From Bacillota bacterium (GTDB lineage Bacteria > Bacillota > Clostridia > Christensenellales > Borkfalkiaceae), in NCBI GenBank assembly GCA_003343995.1, contig QAKE01000045.1, forward strand, positions 1-64,000: 64,000 bases of DNA, in the 5' to 3' direction. The position numbers were made by a program, and so were the translations under genes. This document shows, piece by piece, positions 44,993 to 53,182 of the stretch. The first letter of the stretch is position 1; each line of letters opens with the position of its first letter. The notes below the pieces were generated by a model. That model worked only from the letters and a program-made list of their open reading frames with translations, did not search any database and was not told the DNA's origin.

Positions 44993-45460
44993 CTATAACG
45001 AGGGCTTGCACACGTCCACCCACGCGCCGCCGGTGCAGCGCCGCAGCTCTTCCGGCGTAAGCTCCGCCGCGCTGTTCGCGCTGCCGCAGGCGGGAAACAC
45101 CGTACCGAAACGCTTCAGCCCCTCGTCGAGAAAGACCGCGACGCCCTCGTTCAGCGCGAACGGGCACACCCCGCCCACGGGATGACCGACGATTTCCTCC
45201 ACCGATTCGGCGGGGATCATTTTCGCCTTTTCCCCGAAACGCGCTTTGAACTTCGCGTTGTCGATCTTCCGATCCCCCGCCGCGACGACGGCGACGGGAC
45301 CGCTTTTCAATAAAAACGTCATGGTTTTCGCGATGCGCGCGGGCTCGACGGACAGCGCCGCCGCGGCGAGCTCCACCGTCGCGCTGGAAACGTCGAACAC
45401 CCGCACGCGCTCGCTTAATCCGAATTTTCCGAGATATTCCCTTACTTTATCGATCGACAT
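44993..45460 (-). CDS. ybaK: YbaK/EbsC-type aminoacyl-tRNA deacylase
   Basis: The 155-residue protein has the YbaK/ProX fold: IAKTMTFLLKSGPVAVVAAGDRKID (Lys in the substrate site), given by its parts IAKTMTFLL and VVAAGDRKID, and GHPVGGVCPFAL (the GxxxGxxPF motif). Such proteins hydrolyse Cys-tRNA-Pro or related mischarged tRNAs in the cytosol. It follows natB by 4 bases and is probably co-transcribed with the ABC exporter, though functionally unrelated. Confidence 0.9.
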   Translation of the reverse strand: MSIDKVREYLGKFGLSERVRVFDVSSATVELAAAALSVEPARIAKTMTFLLKSGPVAVVAAGDRKIDNAKFKARFGEKAKMIPAESVEEIVGHPVGGVCPFALNEGVAVFLDEGLKRFGTVFPACGSANSAAELTPEELRRCTGGAWVDVCKPSL

Positions 45461-45464
45461 TCCG

Positions 45465-46625
45465 TCACCTTCTGAACATGATCTTTTCGCTTTTAAACAT
45501 GCGCGTGAGCAGCCACACGAGCAGCCCCGTGTACGCTAAGTTTGCGATCATCGCCACCGCCAGATTGAGGGCGACGACGGAGAAGGAGAACACCGCGTTG
45601 ATCGACTGCACGCTGTTGTAAAGCGGAATGAGATAGAGCCACACGCTGGTCGGCGCGCCCTCCCCGAACATGCAGGTAACGCTTAAAAGCACGTTTACGA
45701 TCATCAGCGGCGTAACGTAGGCGGTCGCCTCCTTCACGCTTTTGGCGAAGGCGGAAATCACCGAGATGAGCGCCACCGTCAGCAGCACGGTGGAAACGAC
45801 CACGCCGAGCAGCGCAAAGTAATCGCCGACGGAATAGAGCGCCGCGCTCACGTCGGCGCCGCCCATCATCTTCGGCAAACTGAAAATGATGCCGATAAAG
45901 GACGACAGCCCCGAAAGCACCGCGATGATGCTCAGCGCGAAGATTTTGCCGACGGCGACGCCCGCGCGGGAAACGGGCGTAACGAGCAACGTGGCAAACG
46001 TGCCGCGTTCCTTTTCCCCCGCGATGGATTCGGGCGCTACCGACATCGCCCCCGAAAAGATGAACACCATCATCAGCATGGGCATGAGCATGGAAAAGAT
46101 CATGCTCGTCATATCCCGTTCGGTGGCGAGATTATATTGCTTGCCCGACGTCGGATTATTGATGTCGTACTTGTTTTCGCCGAGAAATTCGTACTCGCTC
46201 AGTATCGCGCTGACGAGGGAAAACGCTGCGGAGGAATTGCTCTCCGTCGCGTTGTAGTAAATTTCCACGTTGGGAGTAGGCGCGCCCGCCTCCGGTTTTT
46301 CGTTGGAGAAATTTTCGGGAAACACGATTAAAATATCCTTTTCCCCGTTTTTCACCGCCTCTTTGGCGGCTTCCGCGTTTTCCGCCGTAACGGTTTCCGT
46401 TTCGAGCACGCCGTCAAAAAACGCGCCGAGCGTTTCCGGCATGTTCTGCACGTACGCCGCGGGCAGGCGGTCCTCCCCGCCGATGATGCCGCGCATCCCG
46501 TCCCCCATGAAGGAATATACGAGATAAATCAACAGCCCCGGCAGAATAAGCGTGCCGACGATCATGCGCTTATCCTTAAAAAAGCGCAGCAGTTCCTTTT
46601 TGAATACGGGCAGCCAGCCTTTCAT
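45465..46625 (-). CDS. natB: ABC transporter permease (NatB/ABC-2 type)
   Basis: The 386-residue membrane protein has an N-terminal helix, a large extracytoplasmic domain (about 45-175), then five helices, the layout of NatB and other ABC-2 export permeases. The segment SVAPESIAGEKERGTFATLL is the ABC-2 cytosolic loop that contacts the ATPase. NatAB of Bacillus exports Na+; the substrate here is inferred only by family. It overlaps natA by 4 bases (ATGA). Confidence 0.87.
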   Translation of the reverse strand: MKGWLPVFKKELLRFFKDKRMIVGTLILPGLLIYLVYSFMGDGMRGIIGGEDRLPAAYVQNMPETLGAFFDGVLETETVTAENAEAAKEAVKNGEKDILIVFPENFSNEKPEAGAPTPNVEIYYNATESNSSAAFSLVSAILSEYEFLGENKYDINNPTSGKQYNLATERDMTSMIFSMLMPMLMMVFIFSGAMSVAPESIAGEKERGTFATLLVTPVSRAGVAVGKIFALSIIAVLSGLSSFIGIIFSLPKMMGGADVSAALYSVGDYFALLGVVVSTVLLTVALISVISAFAKSVKEATAYVTPLMIVNVLLSVTCMFGEGAPTSVWLYLIPLYNSVQSINAVFSFSVVALNLAVAMIANLAYTGLLVWLLTRMFKSEKIMFRR

Positions 46626-47407
46626 ACCGTTTCCCCCTTCGCCCTGCGGCTTTCGGAATACATCTCAAAAAACCTGTCTTCCAAGCTCATACCGCCGCGC
46701 ACCTCGTCCAGCGTGCCGTCGGCGTACAATCTTCCGTCGATGATCACGCCCACGCGATCGCAGATCTTTTCCACGAGCGAAAAGATGTGGGTGGATACGA
46801 TCACGCACTTGCCCGCCGCCTTTTGCTCCAGCAAAAAATCGGTCACCGTTTTCGCGGTGATGACGTCCAGCCCGTTGGTGGGCTCGTCGAACACGATGAC
46901 GGCGGGATCGTGCACGATGGCGACGACGATGGAAACCTTCTGCTTCATGCCCGTGGAAAGATCGGCGATCTTCACCTCCGCAAAGCGGTCGATGCCGAAT
47001 TTTTCAAAGAGCGTTTTTTTGCGCTCGTTGCGCACGCTCTCCTCTATGCCGTGCAGTTCGCTGAAATAATCGAAAAGATAATTCGGCGTGAAAAAATCCT
47101 CCAATTTCAGCTCGCTCGTCAAAAAGCCGATTTTGCGGCGCACCGCGGCGGCGTCCTTCACCGCGCTCGCGCCGTCCACGAACGCGTCCCCCTCGTCGGG
47201 GCGGATCAACGTGGACAAAATGCGCAAGCACGTGGTTTTCCCCGCGCCGTTCGGTCCGAGCAAGCCGTACACCTCCCCCGCGTAAGCCTTGAAGGAAAGC
47301 CCGTCGAGCGCCACCTTCACGCGGCTGTCCGTCCGCTCTATCTTGCGCTGTTTTGCAGATAAGCCGAAGGTCTTTTTCAACCCTTGCACGTTTAATATTT
47401 CCCGCAT
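46622..47407 (-). CDS. natA: ABC transporter ATP-binding protein (NatA type)
   Basis: The 261-residue protein contains Walker A GPNGAGKTT, Q-loop/linker region, signature LSTGMKQKV, Walker B VIVFDEPTNGLD and the switch His in STHIFSL. ATG 47407 has an AAGGAG site; the open frame continues to 47494 but those codons lie in the promoter region. Closest in style to NatA/drug-export ATPases paired with NatB-type permeases. Transcribed divergently from the small Xre gene at 47595. Confidence 0.9.
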   Translation of the reverse strand: MREILNVQGLKKTFGLSAKQRKIERTDSRVKVALDGLSFKAYAGEVYGLLGPNGAGKTTCLRILSTLIRPDEGDAFVDGASAVKDAAAVRRKIGFLTSELKLEDFFTPNYLFDYFSELHGIEESVRNERKKTLFEKFGIDRFAEVKIADLSTGMKQKVSIVVAIVHDPAVIVFDEPTNGLDVITAKTVTDFLLEQKAAGKCVIVSTHIFSLVEKICDRVGVIIDGRLYADGTLDEVRGGMSLEDRFFEMYSESRRAKGETV

Positions 47408-47594
47408 ACACACTCCTTTTTTTCCGTTTAAGCATATCACCCGCGGGCGAAAAAAGTCAAGCGCTTTCACGATGTTTTCCCGCAGACGGCACACTTATGT
47501 GCACATTATATAATGAGCAGGTCTATTTGTCAAACGAAACGCGCATTATAATAGAAAATATATCATGTATAAATAAGATATTTATAGGTAAGAT

Positions 47595-47801
47595 ATGAAA
47601 TTGCGCATTCTGGAAATTTTAAGAGAACAACAAAAGAGCAAATACTGGCTTTACATGCAGCTGGGGCTGAGCTATCAAAACTTCAACCGCTTGGTTTCGG
47701 GGCAGACGACGTCTATAAAATTCGAGAACTTGCAGGCGCTTTGCGACATTTTGAACTGCACCCCCAACGATTTGTTTGAAGAATATCATCGCGAAAAATA
47801 A
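47595..47801 (+). CDS. Small Xre-type DNA-binding protein
   Basis: The 68-residue protein is a Cro/CI-type domain: ILREQQKSKYWLYMQLGLSYQNFNRLVSGQTTSIKFENL in parts SKYWLYMQLGLSYQNFNRL and TTSIKFENLQALCDIL, ending in CTPNDLFEEY. It resembles the stand-alone Xre repressors (Cro/CI family) beside transporters in Firmicutes. It is divergent from natA and could regulate it; no clear shared dyad was found. The gene and its promoter region are more AT-rich than the surroundings. Confidence 0.85.
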   Translation: MKLRILEILREQQKSKYWLYMQLGLSYQNFNRLVSGQTTSIKFENLQALCDILNCTPNDLFEEYHREK

Positions 47802-47825
47802 ATTCCGCGGCCGAGCGCCGCGGAA
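47794..47825 (-). terminator. Terminator after trmB
   Basis: The minus-strand stem TTCCGCGGC / GCCGCGGAA (47825-47803) is followed by TTTATTTTT. On the plus strand it is close behind the small Xre gene. Confidence 0.75.
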
Positions 47826-47828
47826 CGG

Positions 47829-48500
47829 TTATCGTATATATGCCTCCAAACGGTAGATGGGCTTGCCGTAAAGGAGAAATTTTTCCTCGTATTCGGTGGT
47901 GATATTGCCCGCAAAATCGCTGTTATGCAGATCGAGGGAAACGTTTTTCACCGCGAATCCGTTTGCGGTGAAACTCTCCAAAGAATATTCGAAAAAGCGC
48001 ATGTTGTCGGTTTTCTGCCAGATTTCCCCGCCCGTTTGCAGCAGGGATTTGTAGATTTTAAGAAAGCGCGGCGCCGTCAAACGGCGGTTTGCGTAGGTGT
48101 TTTTCGGGTACGGGCAGGAAAAATTGAGATAGATGCGCCCGACGGAGTGCGGCGGCAGAAAACAGTCTGCATTTTCCGCGCTCAGATTGAGAAACACGAC
48201 GTTTTTCAGCCCCGCCGCCTTGGCTTTTTCCGCCGCGCCGACGATGACGTTGGACAGTTTTTCCACGCCGATAAAGTTCTTTTCGGGAAAGCGTTTTGCC
48301 GTTTCCAGCAGGAATTTGCCCCGTCCGCAGCCGAATTCCGCTTCCACGGGGTTATCGTTGCCGAACAAACGGGATAAATCGAAAAGCGAAGTTTTCTCTT
48401 CCTTGCCGAGCCGATAAAACTCTCGGCTTTCCAGCACGTGCAAAATATCGCTTGCGGCGGCGAGCCGCTCGTCCAAATGTTTTTTTCTGCGCATTCTCAT
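47829..48500 (-). CDS. trmB: tRNA (guanine-N7-)-methyltransferase
   Basis: The 223-residue enzyme makes m7G46 in tRNA with S-adenosylmethionine. It has the SAM motif EAEFGCGRGKFLLETAK near residue 55, NFIGVEKLSNVIV, and the tRNA-binding segment YLNFSCPYPKNTYANRRLTAP, in parts NFSCPYPKNTYANRRL. Note FSCPYPK where most TrmB have FPDPWPK: the Asp normally used in catalysis is replaced by Cys, a real difference. TEYEEKF near the C-terminus is intact. ATG 48500 lacks a strong ribosome site. Confidence 0.9.
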   Translation of the reverse strand: MRMRRKKHLDERLAAASDILHVLESREFYRLGKEEKTSLFDLSRLFGNDNPVEAEFGCGRGKFLLETAKRFPEKNFIGVEKLSNVIVGAAEKAKAAGLKNVVFLNLSAENADCFLPPHSVGRIYLNFSCPYPKNTYANRRLTAPRFLKIYKSLLQTGGEIWQKTDNMRFFEYSLESFTANGFAVKNVSLDLHNSDFAGNITTEYEEKFLLYGKPIYRLEAYIR

Positions 48501-48614
48501 AGCGGAATTATTTTATCACAACGGAAAAATTTTTTCAAGCGGGAAGGCGGGCGTTTTGCGTTTTTTCGGCGCAAAGGAAAAAATACATTGAAATTTTCTG
48601 CAAATTATGGTAAA

Positions 48615-48628
48615 CTTTACCTGTAAAG
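48615..48628. promoter_or_regulatory. Palindrome CTTTAC-CT-GTAAAG upstream of the LOG-like gene
   Basis: A perfect 6-2-6 dyad lies just downstream of a TTGAAA-N17-TAAACT promoter-like pair. It may be an operator; no regulator is obvious nearby. Confidence 0.45.
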
Positions 48629-48658
48629 CGTACATACTATACAAAAAGGAGTTTGAAA

Positions 48659-49231
48659 ATGAGAAAATTGGTATCGGTCATCGGCGACGCGGTGATTCAA
48701 AAAGACGGCGATAAATTCAAGGCGGCGTTCGCCATGGGCAAGGCGCTGGTGGACAACGGCTACCGCGTGCAGTCGGGCGGCATGGGCGGCGTGATGGAGG
48801 CGGCGTTCATGGGCGCGCGCTCCTCCGAAAAGTACCGCGAGGGCGACACGGTGGCGCTCGTTCCCTCCTTCGACATTCACGAGGCGAACAAATACGCCGA
48901 TATCGTCATCCCCACGGGGCTCGACATGATGAGGAACGCCCTCGTGGCGAACGCCTCCGCCGTGGTGGCGGTGGGCGGCGGCGCGGGCACGCTTTCGGAA
49001 ATGGCGCTGGCGTGGTCGCTGAAGCGGCTGATCGTGGCGTTCAAAAACGTGGACGGCTGGAGCGGAAAGCTGGCGGACATGCGGCTCGACCACCGCGTGC
49101 GCTACCCCTTCGAGGACGACAAGGTGTTCGGCGTGGAAACCGCCGAGCAGGCGATAAAAATACTAAACGAAAAAATCGAGCTTTATAAGGAATACCACAA
49201 GGGCATCAAACTGCTCGATTTGAACGGCTGA
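48659..49231 (+). CDS. LOG-like/TIGR00725 family protein
   Basis: The 190-residue Rossmann protein has GGMGGVMEAAF near residue 41 and VAVGGGAGTLSEM near residue 103, the family fingerprint of the cytokinin-riboside 5'-monophosphate phosphoribohydrolase (LOG)/DprA-related group, though the canonical PGGxGTxxE reads GGGAGTLSE here. Catalytic Glu is kept. Probably hydrolyses or binds a nucleotide; exact substrate unknown. ATG 48659 has an AAGGAG site. The upstream TTG at 48653 is a less likely start. Confidence 0.82.
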   Translation: MRKLVSVIGDAVIQKDGDKFKAAFAMGKALVDNGYRVQSGGMGGVMEAAFMGARSSEKYREGDTVALVPSFDIHEANKYADIVIPTGLDMMRNALVANASAVVAVGGGAGTLSEMALAWSLKRLIVAFKNVDGWSGKLADMRLDHRVRYPFEDDKVFGVETAEQAIKILNEKIELYKEYHKGIKLLDLNG

Positions 49232-49255
49232 ACCTAAAAAAACACAATATGCGCA

Positions 49256-49288
49256 GCGGGCGGCAATTTTGCCGCCCGCCGTTTTTTT
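49256..49288 (+). terminator. Terminator between LOG-like gene and aroQ
   Basis: The stem gcgggcggc / gccgcccgc, loop AATTTT, followed by CGTTTTTTT. It ends the plus-strand gene; aroQ on the other strand ends beside it and may use the same stem. Confidence 0.88.
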
Positions 49289-49715
49289 ATCTGTTTTCCG
49301 CCAAAAAGTCCATCGCCTCGGCGTAGCCGGCAAAGCCCTTGCCGCAAATCGTCTTTTTCGCGACGAGGGAAATATACGAAACGTGACGGAATTGTTCCCG
49401 CGCGTATATATCGGTCAGGTGCACTTCCGCCGTCGGGATATTCACCGCCTTGAGCGCGTCCAAAATCGCCACCGATGTATGCGTATACGCCCCCGCGTTG
49501 ATGACGATGCCGTCGAATTTTCCGTACGCCCGCTGAATGGCGGTGACGATGTCGCCCTCGCCGTTCGACTGAAAGCACTTCACCTTATAGCCCTTTTTCT
49601 TGGCGTAGGCGCGCACGTACTTCACGAGCGCGGCGTAATCCTCGCTGCCGTAAAGGTTCTTTTCCCGAATGCCGAGCATATTGAGATTGACGCCGTTGAT
49701 GACGAGAATTTTCAT
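49287..49715 (-). CDS. aroQ: Type II 3-dehydroquinate dehydratase
   Basis: The 142-residue protein makes 3-dehydroshikimate (shikimate step 3). It begins KILVINGVNLNMLGIREKN, the family N-terminus, with catalytic Tyr in the NLYGS segment and NAGAYTHTSVAILDAL and EVHLTDIYARE following. Last gene of the aromatic operon, start overlapping the aroEK stop by 4 bases. Confidence 0.96.
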   Translation of the reverse strand: MKILVINGVNLNMLGIREKNLYGSEDYAALVKYVRAYAKKKGYKVKCFQSNGEGDIVTAIQRAYGKFDGIVINAGAYTHTSVAILDALKAVNIPTAEVHLTDIYAREQFRHVSYISLVAKKTICGKGFAGYAEAMDFLAENR

Positions 49716-50944
49716 ACTCCCTCCCTTGCAAAGGCTTGCAAGGCGGCAAAAACCGCGCTTTGCAAATCCTTGTCGTTTTCGATAACGCAGTCCGCCGCGC
49801 TTTCGTATAACGCGCGCCGCTCTTCGTACAGTTTTTCCACCGTTTCGCGGTTTTTGGAAAGCGGTCTGCCCTTGAGCGCGAGCAGGTTTGTCGGACGGCG
49901 GAGATAATAAATTCTGCCGTTGCGGCGGAGGGCGGATACGTTATTTGAATCCTTCACCGCGCCGCCGCCGGTGGCGATCACCGCGCCGCTCTTTTTCGCC
50001 AAATCTGCGATAACCTCCCGCTCGACGGCGCGGAATTCTTCCTCCCCGCCGCGGGCGAAGATCTCCTCCACCGAACGGCCCGCCGCGCGCACGAGTTCCT
50101 CGTCGCAGTCGTAAAACGGACGGCCGAGCGCGGCGGCGACCGCTTTGCCGACGGCGCTCTTCCCCGAACCGGGCATGCCGATCAGCACGACGTTTTCGTA
50201 CCGCTTTTCCGTTTCGGCGGCGACGCGCGAAAGGGTTTTCGCGCTTATCTTCTTACCGTCGAACAGCTCCCGCGCCCGCGCCGCCTGCGCGACGAGCATT
50301 TTAAGCCCGCCCGCCGCGGGCACGCCGAGCGATTGCGCCTGCAAAACGAAATCGGTGCGCAAGGGGTTGTAAATGACGTCGAGCGCCCCCGAAAGGTTGG
50401 GAAAGCGCGACAAATCGACGGGGCGCCCCCCGCCGGACGGGTACATGCCCACGGGCGTGGTATTGACGACGATTTCCGTTTCCGTCCTTTCGTAAACGTT
50501 GCCGTAATCGAGCGCGCCCGAACGCGAAACCTTGCAAACGCTCTTCGCGCCCGCGTCCAGACACACCGCTTCCGTCGTGCCGCTCGTGCCGCCCGTGCCC
50601 AAAATGAGCACGTGTTTGCCCTTAAAGTCCACCCCCGTGTCCGCCGCAAGGCGGGAAAAACCGAAATAATCGGTATTGTCGCCGAAGAGAACGCCGCCGC
50701 GGTTGACCACCGTGTTTATTGCGCCGATACGCCGCGCCAGCGGGGATATTTCCTCCACGAGCGCCATCGCCTCCCGCTTATAGGGAATGGTGACGTTCAG
50801 CCCGCGGAACTCCCGCGCCGCGAAAAACGCGGACAGCTCCCCGCGGGGAATTTCCTTCAGCGCGTACTCCCCGCCGCCGAAGGCGTTGTGAATGGCGACG
50901 GAATAGCTGTGCCCCAGCTTTTCGCCGATGAGATAATCTTTCAT
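49712..50944 (-). CDS. aroEK: Fused shikimate dehydrogenase-shikimate kinase
   Basis: The 410-residue protein joins two consecutive shikimate enzymes. Residues 1-245 are AroE: LIGEKLGHSYSVAIHNAF (substrate Ser pair), NVTIPYKR (Lys), NTDYFGF (Asp) and GTGGTSGT (NADP loop). Residues 250-410 are AroK: IGMPGSGKSAVGKAVA (Walker A at about 256-263), DCDEELV, GGGAVKD and the lid RPLSKNRETV. A linker of only a few residues joins them, with no frameshift at the junction. It shares a base with the pheA stop. Confidence 0.95.
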   Translation of the reverse strand: MKDYLIGEKLGHSYSVAIHNAFGGGEYALKEIPRGELSAFFAAREFRGLNVTIPYKREAMALVEEISPLARRIGAINTVVNRGGVLFGDNTDYFGFSRLAADTGVDFKGKHVLILGTGGTSGTTEAVCLDAGAKSVCKVSRSGALDYGNVYERTETEIVVNTTPVGMYPSGGGRPVDLSRFPNLSGALDVIYNPLRTDFVLQAQSLGVPAAGGLKMLVAQAARARELFDGKKISAKTLSRVAAETEKRYENVVLIGMPGSGKSAVGKAVAAALGRPFYDCDEELVRAAGRSVEEIFARGGEEEFRAVEREVIADLAKKSGAVIATGGGAVKDSNNVSALRRNGRIYYLRRPTNLLALKGRPLSKNRETVEKLYEERRALYESAADCVIENDKDLQSAVFAALQAFAREGV

Positions 50945-52083
50945 TAAAGCTCCGAATACGCGCCGAGGAACACGAACCGTTCCAGCGAAGAGGAAAGCTC
51001 GCTCATGAGCTTCAGAACGCTTTCCTTATGGATTTCCGCCTCGATATCGAAATAGAACATGAACTCGAAATCGCTGCCGACGATGGGGCGGGATTCCAGC
51101 TTGCAAAGGTTCAGATCGAGGGCGTTGAACTTGCTCATCACCCTATACAGCGCGCCGGAGCGGTGCGGCAAGGTGAGCATTAAACTGATTTTGTTCGCGC
51201 CGGCGTAGATTTCCGGCTCCTTGGAAATGCAGATAAAGCGGGTATAGTTGTTTTCGCTGTTCTGCACCTTGCGGGAAAGCACTTTCAGATTGTAAAGCTC
51301 CGCGCAGTTGGCGGACGAAATCGCCGCAACGTCCCTTCTTTCGCTTTCGGCGACGATTTTCGCCGCCGCGGCGGTATTTTCGCACACGTTGATCTTCACG
51401 TCGGGATGGGCTTTCAAAAATTCGCTGCACTGCCCCAACGCCTGCTCGTGGGAATAAATTTCCTTGATTTCCTCCGCTTTCACGCCGTCTTTTGCCAAAA
51501 GCACGTGGGAAATGTGCAGTTTGATCGTGCGGACGATGTAAAAATTGTGGTTGAGCATCAGATCGTAAACGCCGTTGACCGAGCCGTTGGAGGAATTTTC
51601 GATGGGCAGAACGCCGTATTTGCAAAGTCCCTTTTCCACGGCGGAGAACACCCCCTCCCAGTGCCGGAAATAGAGGATGTTCGGCAGTTTGAAGAGCTTG
51701 CCCGCCGCGAGGGAGGAATACGCCCCCTCTACCCCTTGGCACGCCACGGTGGCGCGCTCGGGAAAATCGGCTTTCGTCTGCCCGACCGCCGCGCGCAGGG
51801 TATCTTCCAGCGCGGAGGATGAGGTGAGCGCGCTTTGATAGGAGCGGCTGAGCTCGAACATCGCGGAAAAGAGCACGCGGGAATAGGCGTCGTACTTTTC
51901 CGGCACGCGGTCGGCGACTCGGTTGAGCACTTCCCGTTCCCGCGCGGGATTGTATACGGGAATATTGTTTTTCTGTTTGACGGCGGTAACTTCCTCCACC
52001 TCGTTCATTCTTTCGACGAACAAATCGGCGATCTGCCCGTCGATTTTATCGATTTTGTCGCGTACTTTTTTCAAATCTTCCAT
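50944..52083 (-). CDS. pheA: P-protein: chorismate mutase-prephenate dehydratase
   Basis: The 379-residue bifunctional enzyme leads chorismate to phenylpyruvate. Residues 1-85 are an AroQ-type chorismate mutase (RDKIDKIDGQIADLFVERM). The dehydratase follows (ACQGVEGAYSSLAAGKLF, then ENSSNGSVNGVYDLM and NYTRFICIS). A C-terminal ACT domain carries GALYRVMSKFNALDLNLCKLESRPI, the Phe-binding ESRP motif, so feedback inhibition by Phe is expected. ATG 52083 follows an AGAGGTG site lying inside aroC; GTG 52092 is the alternative. Confidence 0.95.
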   Translation of the reverse strand: MEDLKKVRDKIDKIDGQIADLFVERMNEVEEVTAVKQKNNIPVYNPAREREVLNRVADRVPEKYDAYSRVLFSAMFELSRSYQSALTSSSALEDTLRAAVGQTKADFPERATVACQGVEGAYSSLAAGKLFKLPNILYFRHWEGVFSAVEKGLCKYGVLPIENSSNGSVNGVYDLMLNHNFYIVRTIKLHISHVLLAKDGVKAEEIKEIYSHEQALGQCSEFLKAHPDVKINVCENTAAAAKIVAESERRDVAAISSANCAELYNLKVLSRKVQNSENNYTRFICISKEPEIYAGANKISLMLTLPHRSGALYRVMSKFNALDLNLCKLESRPIVGSDFEFMFYFDIEAEIHKESVLKLMSELSSSLERFVFLGAYSEL

Positions 52084-52084
52084 T

Positions 52085-53182
52085 TTATTCACCTCTTTGA
52101 TTCAATCGATCTTTTTGCGCGCCCGACAGCAAATCGAGCACCGTTAAACACGCCACGCTTTCCACTACGGGCACGGCGCGCACGGCGATGCACGGATCGT
52201 GCCTGCCGCGGATGAGCAGGCTGTAATTTTCCTCTTTTTCCAAATCGACGGTATCCTGCGGGCGGAACACCGACGCCGTCGGCTTGAACGCAACGCGGAA
52301 CACCACGGGCATGCCGTTCGCAATGCCGCCGTTCACGCCCCCCGCGTTGTTGGTTTTCGTTTTCACCGCGCCGTTTTCGTAATAAAACGCGTCGTTGTTC
52401 CGCGTGCCGCGCAAAGCCGCCGCCGCAAAGCCGTTGCCGAATTCCACGCCCTTGACGGCGGGGATGCCGAACAGATTCGCCGCGAGGAGGTTTTCCACCC
52501 CGCCGAACATCGGTTCGCCCAGCCCCGCGGGCACGCCGACGACGGCGCATTCCACTTCCCCGCCCACGCTGTCGCACTCGCTTTTCGCGGAGAGGATTTC
52601 CGCCTTCATCGCCTCCGCCGCCTCGGCGGAAAGGGCGGGGAACTCCGTCGGATAAACGAAGTCGGATTTTTGCACGTTTACGGGATCGAACATTTGATCC
52701 GTCGCCCCGCCCACGCGGCACACGTGCGCGCCGACGAAGATGCCGAGCGCTTCCAAAATCTGCTTGGCTACGCCGCCCGCCGCGCAGAGCGCCGCGGTCA
52801 GCCGACCGGAAAAATGCCCGCCGCCGCGGTAATCGCGCAGTCCGTACTTGACAAAGGAAGTATAATCGGCATGCGACGGGCGGGGGTGCTTGTCGATCTC
52901 CGCGTAGTCGGAGGAGCGCACGTCCCCGTTTTCGATGAAGAGCGCGAGGGGCGCGCCGCACGTTCTGCCCTCGAACAACCCGCTGACGACGTTGATTTTA
53001 TCCGCCTCCCTGCGGGCGGTGGCGAGGTTGTCCTTCGCCCGACGGCGGTCGGCGAAGGCTTGCAGCGCCGCCAAATCGACGCGATAGCCCGCGGGCAGTC
53101 CGTCGAGAACGGCGCCGATCGCCGCCGAGTGCGACTGCCCGAATATGCTCACCTTCAGGTTTTTACCGAAATCAGAGGACAT
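52085..53182 (-). CDS. aroC: Chorismate synthase
   Basis: The 365-residue flavin-dependent enzyme makes chorismate from EPSP. It begins NLKVSIFGQSHSAAIGAVLDGLPAG-like: FGQSHSAAIG is the first signature. Further signatures are YRGGGHFSGRLTAALCAAG and the C-terminal RHDPCIAVRAVPVVE. The stop lies 1 base before the pheA start and the start overlaps aroA by 11 bases. Confidence 0.96.
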   Translation of the reverse strand: MSSDFGKNLKVSIFGQSHSAAIGAVLDGLPAGYRVDLAALQAFADRRRAKDNLATARREADKINVVSGLFEGRTCGAPLALFIENGDVRSSDYAEIDKHPRPSHADYTSFVKYGLRDYRGGGHFSGRLTAALCAAGGVAKQILEALGIFVGAHVCRVGGATDQMFDPVNVQKSDFVYPTEFPALSAEAAEAMKAEILSAKSECDSVGGEVECAVVGVPAGLGEPMFGGVENLLAANLFGIPAVKGVEFGNGFAAAALRGTRNNDAFYYENGAVKTKTNNAGGVNGGIANGMPVVFRVAFKPTASVFRPQDTVDLEKEENYSLLIRGRHDPCIAVRAVPVVESVACLTVLDLLSGAQKDRLNQRGE

